From Tetmemena sp. SeJ-2015 (lineage: Eukaryota > Ciliophora > Spirotrichea > Sporadotrichida > Oxytrichidae): 64,000 nt of DNA. Where the stretch lies: assembly GCA_027382625.1 (NCBI GenBank), contig JAJKFJ010022879.1:62001-126000 (forward strand), read 5' to 3'. The notes beneath the pieces are model-generated. The model saw nothing but the letters and a program-made list of their open reading frames with translations. It was not told the origin of the DNA and did no database searches. Shown one piece after another: positions 1-9,388 of the stretch (its first letter is position 1; each line of letters opens with the position of its first letter). The position numbers and the translations under genes are program-made.

Positions 1-52
1 CCCCCTAATTATTCACTTCTCACTTTCAAGCTTTTTTAAAATCTCTACTCTC

Positions 53-1221
53 TCAGCTATCGTAGTATTTCTTAACCAAGGATCTTGATTTGAGATCAGC
101 GCATCTAATGGGTTCGGGAATCCTGAATTTCTTGATGCAAGACTTCACAACATCAATTGCAGTTTTAAGCGTTATTCTATGCCCTACTGAAATTATAATA
201 GGATTCTTGCTGTCATTCGTACTCCTCAAGGCAGCTCCCCAAACCTTTCCTGAGTTTCCTACTAACTCTTATAAATCGCCGCCTTTGTGCAAAGTTTAAT
301 CGCATAGATCCTTCACTCCAAGTTGAGTCAAGCCATCGACTGCGAAAACAGTTTTCCCCACTCCAATTGAGGGAAGGTTTTACAAAACTCCGATATGAGA
401 TGCGCATCCAAAGCCACGAGTGTGTAAGATAAAAAATTAATACCGTTACCGTCTACAAGAAGAACGTCGGGCCATAAATCTGGTTTATTCTACTTCAGCC
501 TAGTGAACAAGATATTGTATACAGGTACCTCCTTGAAAGCTAAAAAGCCTGGTATGTAGGATAATAAATGAAAAGTTATTTTTAAATAATCTGCAGTTTC
601 CTATTCAAAGTCTTCATATATAACTTTCATGTTCGGGTATTAGCAAATGATTAAAGCGGCAACAGCTTTCCTATCATCAGTCTTGCTATAGCTGATATCA
701 ATCGCTGCAATATTTCTTATTGTGCTATTTTAGCTGTCTTATGCATCAATTTTCCATGCAAATTCATCTCTATCTTCAACAAGTTGTTGTTTCAGGGCTT
801 TTTATTCCGCCTTCCATTTATTCCTTACTTCGACATCTACTTATTCTTAAAGCTTTTAGAACTTAGATTGCTTCTTCGAGACTCTCTTCTAACCATTAGA
901 TTAATCCTCTTCACCATCATAAGTTTGAACTTTAGCAGGTTTCTACTACTTTTGTCCACCTTACTTTTGAGGATTAGCTTTAATAGTCTTGGCTTAAGGA
1001 TTTTTAGAGGCTGAAGTAGATGAGCCGAACTCAAATGCTCCCCAGTCTGCACCTTTCTTTTCCTCTTCTTGACTCTAATGAGTTTTCTTTACCTCTTCCT
1101 AATCAGTTAGTAGAGATTTTCTACTTTCTATTAAAGTGATTCCATGAACCTTGTTTTTGTAATAAGAATTTAATTTCCCTCTTATAATTATTTCAGCCTA
1201 TCTTAAAGTGAGGGAAGGCAT
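53..1221 (-). CDS. Endonuclease V (inosine-specific nuclease family)
   Basis: EndoV nucleases cut next to deoxyinosine or inosine in DNA or RNA. Seen with TAA/TAG as Gln: a Lys/Gln-rich N-terminal tail, then WKAEQKALKQQL, the first metal-site region AAIDISYSK, PGFLAFKEVP, LLVDGNG, RGFGCASHIGVL, VDGL, SVGHRITLKTAI and RIPEPIRCAD, ending at TGA 53-55. This is the family order over its full length. The frame breaks after LLVDGNG and resumes at RGFG. Removing 11 bp flanked by TAT repeats (429-431, 440-442) gives LLVDGNGILHTRGFG, the expected family text, so this is a tiny IES and not damage. The start is uncertain: the frame is open far upstream and the ATG at 1221 is a guess. It lies 42 bp from the divergent start of the BRAP2-like gene. 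Confidence 0.87.
429..439 (-). other. 11-bp IES in the EndoV gene (pointer TAT)
   Basis: Direct repeats ATA (TAT on the coding strand) at 429-431 and 440-442 bound an AT-rich insert. Excision leaving one copy restores the EndoV frame across the conserved DGNG...RGFG segment. No GT-AG intron fits. Confidence 0.75.
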
Positions 1222-1263
1222 AACTAGAAAATAGTATTTTGGAATTAAAAGAATCTTTTAAAA

Positions 1264-2461
1264 ATGGATCGAAATTTCATTCAGTTTTGGACGGGCAATC
1301 CATCCGTTGATATATATCATGGTGAACTTGAAGTTCAATAAAAGTAACATAGGCACTTTTTGTAAAGAATAGGGTTTTAAAAATTCATTGTTAAGAAACC
1401 ATCTTATTATCCTATGTATGATGCATTCTTTTTAATATATATTAGTATTTTTGTACTTATTCCAATCAGAGTTCTTGTGCTGCCCTGAAATACCAACACA
1501 CATGCATATATTGGAGTTCTGCGAATTCCTAGAGCCTTTTTAAAAGTCTATAAACAAAATACGAGTGCTCAGAGGAAGTGAAAATCATACTTATACGGTC
1601 ATCCTTAAAATGAACTCTAGTAAGATTTAAAAAACCTTGCTCACCACTTTTTATAGTTGAAGAGGCAGCTACTTTTGCAAAGGAAAATCATGGAAAAAGG
1701 TTCAATAGTATAGAAGAGGATGTATGCATTGTTTATGAACTCAAATCATCTTCCATCAAGTATCAATTAATTATTTATGTTGAAGTCTGACAAGAAATGC
1801 GATGATAATGAACTCCCAGAAATTATCAATACCGGAACTCACCAACAAAATTTGCATCATCATCTACTTTTAAATGCGTACAATAGATATGTAGATCACA
1901 AAAGCTAAGTTCATTAAAATCCAGGGATACTATTTCAGACAGAAAAGGATTAATCTAACTGCCCTATATGCTTGGAATGTCTCTCCCCATCTTAAAGACC
2001 ATCCTCTCCAGAGATTAATAATGATACAGGTCCAGTATGCCCCAAAATGCTAAAGCTTAAATCAGAAAAGCTTAGAGGAGGCGAAGAAGACTATACGATT
2101 ACAATTTTATGCTGCCACTCTTTTCATTACTCTTGCATCAAGAATTGGAATGACACAACATGCCCTCTGTGCAGATACCTTCAGTCACCTGTAAATAGCT
2201 CAGAGTGTGATGTCTGCGGAGCTCAAGGTAAAGCTTTTAAGAGAATAATTTTCTTATTTAGAAAATGTTTGGGTCTGCTTAATTTGTGGGTTCGTTGGGT
2301 GCTTCGGAATTCAAACCTTCATAAATAATTCTTCAGGCTCAAGAGAAAATGAAAATTATTTATTGATTCAAAGTCATGGACATAGCTTTGAGCACTACTA
2401 AGATTCGATGCATACTTATGCTATGGAGATAGAAACTCATAATGTGTGGGACTTTTGCAAG
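1264..2461 (+). CDS. BRAP2-like RING/ZnF-UBP protein, 5' half of a scrambled gene
   Basis: BRAP2 proteins are RING E3 ligases acting in Ras/MAPK signalling. In order on + are: FWTGNPSVDIYHGELEV (the conserved N-terminal strand), CCPEIPTHMHILEF...FNSIEEDVCIVYE (the RRM-like domain), a RING finger (NCPICLEC, CCHSFHYSCI, TTCPLCRY) and the start of the ZnF-UBP domain (CDVCGAQENVWVCLICGFVGC...HTYAMEIETHNVWDF). It contains GT-AG introns at 1620-1656 and 2228-2261, a 25-bp IES at 1758, and one unresolved intron or IES near 1391-1475. The family sequence stops at WDFCK. Its continuation, NYVHRL..DGKLVEF, is absent downstream on + and is found inverted at 4567-3459. The start ATG at 1264 fits the family N-terminus. 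The exact join to the 3' half was not resolved. Confidence 0.87.
1620..1656 (+). other. Spliceosomal intron (37 nt)
   Basis: GTAAGA...TATAG. Removal joins KMNS to IEEAATFAKENHG in the BRAP2 RRM-like domain, matching the family. There is no pointer repeat, so this is an intron and not an IES. Confidence 0.8.
1758..1782 (+). other. 25-bp IES (pointer AAGT)
   Basis: AAGT repeats at 1758-1761 and 1783-1786. Excision joins ...SSSIK to SDKKCDDNELPE in frame. No GT-AG intron gives the right frame here. Confidence 0.75.
2228..2261 (+). other. Spliceosomal intron (34 nt)
   Basis: GTAAAG...TTTAG inside the ZnF-UBP domain. Removal gives CGAQENVWVCLICGFVGC, which matches BRAP2 at every conserved position. 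Confidence 0.85.
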
Positions 2462-2639
2462 GTAACTTATTTATATTATTGGCTAAATCTTAATTATCTG
2501 AAGTGCTAAATACACCAACTAAATTCACATCAAGCTTTCTAAGATTCTAATCTTTGTGTGCTCAAGTTAAAACCTAATAAATTGATAAAAGTTAAAAAGA
2601 GGGGCACTTGAGCTCATCTATATCATCAATTAAAAATGA

Positions 2640-3340
2640 ATGGAGGTACTTTGATATCCAGATCCTAGATCAAACAGATCCATTTGAACTAGTGTATATG
2701 ACTGCTGCTTTTCCTTGTTGCTCTTTATAATCTTCTTTGCTTCTATATTCCCTCATATACAAATGTATAAATTATATTCAATCTCTTTCCAAACTCTTCT
2801 CCTATTTGTTGAAATGGTTAAACAATTCCATTCCCTAGCTGCTTGAAAACTAGGATCAGGTTCTCTGTGTTACTCATTAATTCTAGGTATTACTTCTGTT
2901 TAAGTTTCATTTATTTATCTGTTCCTTCGAACCTCACTCTCGTTTGTATATAGAAAAAGTTATTGAGTAAAACTATTTATCACAAACTACCTTCTTCATA
3001 ATATTTACTCTAAGGAAGAGTTTACATAGTCTCTTTTGAAATCAGCAACATCAATCTCTGCTCTAAAGCTTCTCTTTTCTTCCCAGTACTATCTATTGCT
3101 TGCAGTAGAGGAATTGTAGTTTACAAGGAAGTACTGAAATTGCTCATCCAAAATTGACTTGAAAGTCACTCCACTACCGCACAGTGACTTAAAATCTCTA
3201 AACACCACCATGAAGTTATTCAAAGGAAGGAGACGATTGCTCAAGCTCGCTATTAAGGTCTGATCTATCAGTTTAGCAAATAGCTCTTAAGGCTAATCAA
3301 AGCTATACTAGAGGTATAGTCCTACTATTTTTGTTCCCCA
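2640..3340 (-). CDS. Unidentified coding segments between the BRAP2 halves
   Basis: On the minus strand with the ciliate code there are long open stretches with protein-like composition. One run reads SLSNRLLPLNNFMVVFRDFK, then SGVTFKSILDEQFQYF and a charged tail. Another, lower down, is rich in K/E/Q. I recognise no family. No good start was found and the frames need at least one insert to be joined. The position, enclosed by the two halves of the BRAP2 gene, suggests it belongs to a separate somatic chromosome. It could also be spurious, since only TGA ends a frame and random AT-rich DNA stays open longer than usual. Confidence 0.4.
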
Positions 3341-3458
3341 AGGATAGAAATAATTTTAAAATTTAAATTTAATAGTAGAGGAAGATATTTTCAGTATTGA
3401 ATCATGAGATCAAGTTGAAAAGGAAATCTTTATTTTAATTCAAAATAAGCTTTACAGG

Positions 3459-4567
3459 TCATCTCTTTTTTCCTTTTCTACTAGAGGAATTACTATAAAT
3501 ATAAAACTTTGACTTGATTCAAAGATTAAAGTAGTTCCTTGAGCTATATCATTTGAGTTCTTTGATTTCTTAACCTGACTGCTCATCTAAAATTTTAAAT
3601 GTGTATTATCTTGATATGATTTAGCATGTCCTATCTATCTTGCTTGGCCTCATTCATTTCTAAATCCAACTGCTTTGCTTCCTACTTTAATTTTTCAAGT
3701 TCTTTCTCGAGAACTGTAGATTGCTCTTCATTTGTACTTCTGAGGCTTTTATTTTCCATCTCTGTCTAGAAAAGCGACTTTAGCATTTAGCTGTACTCTG
3801 CTTTTAAATTCTCATAAATTAATTACATAGCTAAAATTATCTTCAGATTGTTAAATTTGTTTAAGCCTAAGCCTCTTTCTCCAATTGACTTTCACTATTT
3901 TTCATTTCCACTTCAATGAGTTTCAAAAGCTTTTACTCTTCCTCTTTGATTTCATTCTCTTTTAGATTTATTATGTAGTCCTCCTCTCTACAAAGTTCGT
4001 TCAAACGACTTTCAAAGAAGGATCTTTAATTTTCGAGCTAAATAAAACAGTTAAGGAAGAGAAATAATTAAAATATTGAGTTACAGTTTGCGCAAGCATG
4101 TTATTGTATTCATAGTTCAAGCTCTCAAGTTTTTTGTTGAAGCTGTGGACGCTATTTACTGTAAAGTCTTTCTCCCCTCCTCCACCTCTATTTAGTTGTA
4201 GTTATGAATCTCTCATCTTCATTCGCTTATAAAAGAAAGTTATATAGAAGCTTTGAAGAAGAGGAGTTGTTGAATTATCTCAGATCCTATGGAGAGCAAT
4301 TTTATTATAACTTTTATTTAAAGTTATAAAGCTGATCATAATTTAATGATTCAAAGTCAGCTTAGACTCCTCAACCTGGCCATTATTTGTATTCTACTGC
4401 TACTACTGGTCTATCATCGAGGATAGTAGGGTTTCTTGAGAAGGTAAATTTGCTTCAGGCATGCTCTGAAGATTGTCAGCCATAAAATCTTGAATCTAAT
4501 GCTCAGGGTCCGGAAACTCCACCAACTTTCCATCAACTTGGTTCTATATCAACCTATGCACGTAATT
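3459..4567 (-). CDS. BRAP2-like protein, inverted 3' half of the scrambled gene
   Basis: Starts in frame with NYVHRLIQNQVDGKLVEF, the exact continuation of the BRAP2 ZnF-UBP domain that breaks off at 2461 on the other strand. Then come a Q-rich linker, NKKLESLNYEYNNMLAQT, a GT-AG intron (GTAACTC...TTTAG) and LENQRSFFESRLNELCREEDY. This matches the family coiled coil, which also starts with a Tyr-containing LEY.YLL and ESQR..(F/Y). A further coiled-coil stretch and a basic C-terminus SSSRKGKKR end at TGA 3459-3461. The basic tail appears only after removing a 14-bp IES (pointer AGT, 3492-3505). One more frame break, between ...EKEAQAQTNL and YENLKAEYSQML, is unresolved. Confidence 0.85.
3492..3505 (-). 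other. 14-bp IES (pointer AGT) near the BRAP2 C-terminus
   Basis: ACT (AGT on the coding strand) at 3492-3494 and 3506-3508. Excision gives ...SSQSNSSSRKGKKR-stop, like the basic BRAP2 tail. A 15-nt GT-AG reading exists but gives a different, acidic tail. Confidence 0.55.
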
Positions 4568-5507
4568 TCAAATAATACTTCATCATAATAATTCAATTTA
4601 GAGAATTAAAATCAAACAGAAATTACAAATATTTGATAAAGGGCTCTTAAAATCTTTTATGATTTTTACAATTAAATGGAAATATATATTGCAAGCATAT
4701 AAATCATTAGTGTCAAACAATAATGAGATGAGGTATCTTGCCTTTTTAATAACTAAGATTCCAATTTATATCATTATTTTATGAGCTTAAATTCCTAGGG
4801 AAGTAACTGTCTAGATCTTTTTACTTTAATTTCTCAATAAATTTCTAAACATCCTCACTTATTATATGAACCATCTTTAATTTTATTTATTTTATTTAAA
4901 TTTATATTTTTTGTGGTAATTTTCCTAAACATGTTAACAAATATAGTATCTTACCTTGCAAATTAAAAATCCAATTGCTATGTTTCTTTTTCATTAAATT
5001 TATCTCCTCTCTTTTGAATATTGAATATCTTTAAATATTGAGCATGAAATTAAAATATTGATTATAAATTGTATATTAAGATACCAATAGATCCTCACAA
5101 TTAAAGCAAAAATCTCAAACTTATATCTCTAATAAGAGGAAAAGTACCATGAAAACGGTATAAATGATTAACACTTTAAATGCTTATTAAGACTTATGAT
5201 GAATATTTTCCATTTTACTTGATAATTAAAAAATGAGCAACAAGAGTTATTTATTTTAAGAAGTGCAAATAATTGCCTTACTCAAGAAAAACAGAATGAT
5301 TAAATTATTATGATAAGAATTTATCAAAAATGATTTTCAAAAATATAAATGATTTAGGCTCTCTATATTTTTGATTATGGTTTCAGAATTATTCTTAATT
5401 TTTACTACAAAATCTTTGAATTTTTAAGATACGACTCGTGATATAATTATAAAGATTTCATCACTCTATAAGTAAAATAAACCTATATAACAACAATTCA
5501 TTCAAAG
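4568..5507. other. AT-rich spacer, no gene seen
   Basis: Very AT-rich, with many short A/T runs and no frame of protein-like composition. Probably eliminated germline DNA between gene clusters. No recognisable transposon or telomere repeat was found. Confidence 0.5.
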
Positions 5508-6137
5508 TATTATACCTGAGAATCTAAAGGAAAATAATTTTGAAATACATTCGCTCCTTGTTCTCATATCTTCCTTTCTCTATTATAAATCACTTTATTT
5601 CGTTAATTTTTAAAAAGAATGGCTGCTCCTGACTCTCTTCAACTCCATCAGCAAAAAAAAACGCAGTTTGCTCAAGCTAGCACGGGAGCTCGACACAGCC
5701 AGTCTGACCTCCACGACTCCTCCCAGTCAAGCAGCATGCAGCCAGCCACCGAGTCCGACCTCAACTCAGTCGGCAGGGGAGCTGAAGCTCCGAACTCCCT
5801 CGACCATCTTTAGCTCTCACCCTCGGCAAGTCCGAGCGACCTCACCCAAGGTCAGTGAGAGGGTCGAGCCGCCGACTGAGTTGAGGTCGGACTCGGTGGC
5901 TGGCTGCATGCTGCTTGACTGGGAGGAGTCGTGGAGGTCAGACTGGCTGTGTCGAGCTCCCGTGCTAGCTTGAGCAAACTGCGTTTTTTTTTGCTGATGG
6001 AGTTGAAGAGAGTCAGGAGCAGCCATTCTTTTTAAAAATTAACGAAATAAAGTGATTTATAATAGAGAAAGGAAGATATGAGAACAAGGAGCGAATGTAT
6101 TTCAAAATTATTTTCCTTTAGATTCTCAGGTATAATA
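5508..6137. repeat. Perfect inverted repeat, 267-bp arms and 96-bp spacer
   Basis: Positions 5508-5774 are the exact reverse complement of 5871-6137 as far as I can follow by eye (paired positions sum to 11645). The spacer is 5775-5870. The outer ~110 bp of each arm is AT-rich like the surroundings. The inner ~155 bp and the spacer are strongly GC-rich. Each arm contains an ATG (5619 on +, 6026 on -) opening the same protein-like frame. Options are a foldback element, a very recent inverted duplication, or an assembly/amplification artefact. No clear target-site duplication was seen at the outer edges. Confidence 0.9.
5619..5858 (+). CDS. Small ORF inside the inverted repeat
   Basis: With TAG as Gln, 79 codons run from ATG 5619 through the spacer to TGA 5856-5858, rich in Ser, Gln, Asp and Pro. 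The mirror copy on the minus strand (from 6026) shares the first 52 residues, then diverges in the spacer and ends at a TGA. The GC-rich codon use differs from every surrounding gene. No family is recognised. It may simply be an open frame in a GC-rich repeat. Confidence 0.25.
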
Positions 6138-7298
6138 AAATTATATATGTTTGAATATTAAAACTTTAAATATAATTGACTAATTATAATTTAAAAAGCG
6201 CAGAATATTTTTACTCCTTTTTTAAATAAGATTCACTTTTAATTTATGATTGCATAATCTACTTAAACTATTGATCATAAATTAATAAATTAAGCGCATA
6301 TTGTTGTTCAATTGATCTGAAATTCAATAATATTAAAAGAGATTTGAGTTAGAATGGACTTCTCATCCTTTAAGACCTGCAATTTCTTAACTTCTAATCA
6401 AAACATAGACGAGACAAAGCAACATTATATTTTTTAAAATCAATTTTATAAAAATATAGCAATAAAGTTTTCAATTTTTAATTTATAATTGCAATTTTTA
6501 CATAGCGAAGATTGTTTCTTCTTTAATATTAAATCTTTGCATGCGATTTTAAGTTATTTTTAAGCTGAGTATGTGCCCGCTGTGTAATGAAAATCCAGCT
6601 TACTACTTTTGCTCAGCTAACTAAAATTAATTATTGTATTTTAAACTGCTATCCTAGCAAAGACCCTTATTTCTGTCAAGCTTACATAATAATGGATGTT
6701 TTTAAAAGCGTGCATGCAAGACCCGAACAATTAGTATCATGATCACAAAGCTTACAGCAGAATCTTTTATTTATTGTTATAAAATTAAAAAGTTAATAAA
6801 TAGGGCAGTTCATTATTCACAAAAAAGGATGGACTTAGCTTATAGTCTGTAGAGAGTCAGAAATTAGGACAACCCTTCTGTAAGGAAGGTTATGTCTAAA
6901 ACTAAATCTCCTTTGCTCCCGATGTATTATATCTTCTTTCTTCTCCTCTAATATTTCTTTAGGGAAAAAATTATTGCTTAATAGAACTAGGGTATTGAGA
7001 AATAGAAGTTGATTTATCTTATTTAGCAACATAGTAATTGAATGCGTCCCTCTTATCGATATACACTTCTCTGGTAATTGAAAATGCGAGAGCTGTTGAA
7101 ATGACATAATGGAAACCTCCACTAGAACATGTACTTATTTACGGCGGAGGGGAAATAATTGTTTAATTCTTACCATTAATGACTTATTATCTTTTATCTT
7201 TTATGTTTTATTTATTGTTTTGTCTAAGTGAGTTAACAGTTGTAAATGTGTAGTCAAAATGATCTGATAATTTTTATCATTTTTAAGTTTAGTAAAAG
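6138..7298. other. AT-rich spacer with one weak minus-strand open frame
   Basis: Mostly A/T-rich. On the minus strand 6835-7122 is a 95-codon frame with a basic, hydrophobic-mixed composition and no recognised family. It has few Gln-coded TAA/TAG and no supporting neighbours, so I do not call it a gene. Confidence 0.35.
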
Positions 7299-7454
7299 AT
7301 GAGTGTGGTTTACAACCAAATAGAAGAACTGCAAGCAAGAGCTGAAGACTAGTTTCAAGATCACGCTGAATTGCTCAAGATAATGCAAACCATGGCAGCT
7401 AATTCTAAAATCTCAAAACAGAACACAACCAAAAATTTCTCTTTAAATTAATGA
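7299..7454 (+). CDS. Small helical protein or first segment of a gene
   Basis: 51 codons from ATG 7299 to TGA 7452-7454, with two reassigned stops read as Gln. Starts MSVVYNQIEELQARAEDQ, amphipathic and heptad-like, ending in a polar S/N/K-rich tail. It could be a complete small coiled-coil protein or the first MDS of the gene at 7905. No family recognised. Protein-like composition against very AT-rich flanks is the main support. Confidence 0.45.
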
Positions 7455-7904
7455 CAATTATTGTTTGAGAAAGAATTAATTTGGTATTTTTAGAAAGGTT
7501 AATTATAAAGCAAATATTTTTCCTTTCGGTTTACTTAGTGATAATTTACGATTAGCTCACTAATAAATAATTTAGTTATTTATTGGTTTTAAGGGAAAAT
7601 GCTTAATTCAAGGGCTGTGCTGTTATGATTGCTTCTCTTTATAATTTTTTTATCTCGTTTTATTCACATTTTGGAAAATAGTGAATTTCATTAATTTCTT
7701 ATGTCATTTATCATCTTCTAAATTACAATATAACAAAAAAACAATTTAATTTTATTTATTGAATAGTTTATTTTAAACAAAAAGTGTTTGAGTATTATAA
7801 ATAAAAATGTAACTTTGTAAATAACTTATTTATTATTTTTTAAGCTCCAATTAAAATGAAATATGTATAATTTCTAAGGAGACTTTGCTTTACTAAATGA
7901 AAAG

Positions 7905-8580
7905 ATGAGAGAATTGTATTCAATCAGAGAGCGTGCAGAGAAACACCTCAATTATTATGAAGTGGTGGAGTTAATTGAGCTCTGCCAGAAAATCCCAGAA
8001 ATTTTAGCTTTCAAAAAAGATAAGGAATACCTTTCCAAAATCAACCTTAAAATCAATTATCAACTATTTATTTGCTATATACCTCCAGATTATCTTTGAA
8101 AACTACAATTATATTATTCAGGAGATTAATGTGTGAAATTTAGTTTTAATTTTACAAGGAGGTATTGGTCGAGAATTTAAATTCTTGGAATGAGCCTGAC
8201 TGCGAAGACAATTAAACCTAAAAGGACTATGAAAAGTTACAATAGAGAGCAAATATATATTTCATTGAGATTAAATACTTAATAATTTTGAGCTCTGTAA
8301 TATAAGTGTGAGATGCTGGAGAATAAAAACTAGAAACTAGACATATAATAAATAAGTATACTTTATCATTTTATTGTTATAGAGGAGATTGTAATCAAAC
8401 TTATCAAGAAAAGTGGACTCAAAATTGATTATAATTTAAGCTGATGCTAAAATCTATCCTAAGTAAGGTTGGAGTTTATTTTCAGAGTTTTAAATATTTT
8501 AAGATATGGACAAATTCCAGACTCTAGCTAAAGTTTGAAAATAGACATTTAAATTGCTCATTAACTTACTTTATTAAATG
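7905..8580 (+). CDS. Unidentified protein interrupted by IESs
   Basis: ATG 7905 opens a 64-codon frame (MRELYSIRERAEKHLNYY..., alpha-helical, charged). A second coding-like stretch near 8170-8290 contains NSWNEPDCEDN and KDYEKLQQRANIYFIEI. A third begins near 8385 with IVIKLIKKSGLKIDYN. The second and third are joined by a GAGATT direct repeat (about 8260 and 8385), as expected of an IES with a 6-bp pointer. The remaining joins and the end are not resolved. No family recognised. Confidence 0.45.
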
Positions 8581-8734
8581 AATTGCATAATTAAATGAAA
8601 AATGATTGAATTTAGCCTTAAGCTGAACTGTCTGTGCAAAATGGATTGCTTATTTAAATATTGCTGCTTTTGATAATCTCCTCATAAACCTTTCCCTCTT
8701 GATAAGCCCCTTTACAAAAAGCAAACTATATTAA

Positions 8735-9270
8735 TTAAAGTATGGAGCAGCAAGCTATCAAAACCTGTGGGAATGAATATTGCATCTTTCTATAACATCT
8801 CTGCTTTGTTATTCTTTGAAATATTTTAAGTGAAGGATGTATCGATAGAGTAGTTCTATGTTTGTTTGCTAAAAGGTCTCTGTGAAAATAATTGAGGCTG
8901 CATAGGACAAGCAGTATTAGCGAATGTTTTTCTGAATTAAAAATAATCAGACATCTTATGCAAACATTTTGTAGCTTGTCTCCTCTTTGCAAAAGGTCTA
9001 TCTTATTGCAGTATCTATTCCAATAATTTTAGTCCTAAAAATCATCAAGATCCTCATCGAACTTTTGTCTACTTTAATTATTGCTCAAAATTTGATTCTT
9101 TAGCTGCTAACTTAGTTTTATAATATCCTAATAATTATTATATCGTTTGTGTCATCTTTCCTTTCAAAATATATATGATAAGCTACTATTACAATTACTC
9201 TCATTCAACAGCTTCATTATGTCGAGAACAGTTTCTCCTAATTGTAATTTAGATTATCGATTAAAAAGAT
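8735..9270 (-). CDS. Possible coding segments, unidentified
   Basis: On the minus strand three successive frames look coding: a start-like MKLLNESNCN segment, a coiled-coil piece with YYKTKLAAKESNFEQQLKQ, and an acidic FDEDLDDFQDQNYWNRYCN segment that stays open to about 8740. The frames do not connect directly, so IESs or introns would be needed. It lies just downstream of the dynein LIC stop on the same strand. Confidence 0.3.
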
Positions 9271-9388
9271 ATGAAAATAAGGCAGAAAATTAAATAAACG
9301 CACTTTGAAGGATGATTTGATTTAGAGACAATTAAAACTATTCACACACGTAAAATAAACATAAACCTAGGAGGGAGATAATAAAGTT

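Noticed and set aside
6835..7122. Minus-strand 95-codon frame as a gene
   Set aside because: No family, no neighbouring coding segments, and frames of this length are expected by chance.
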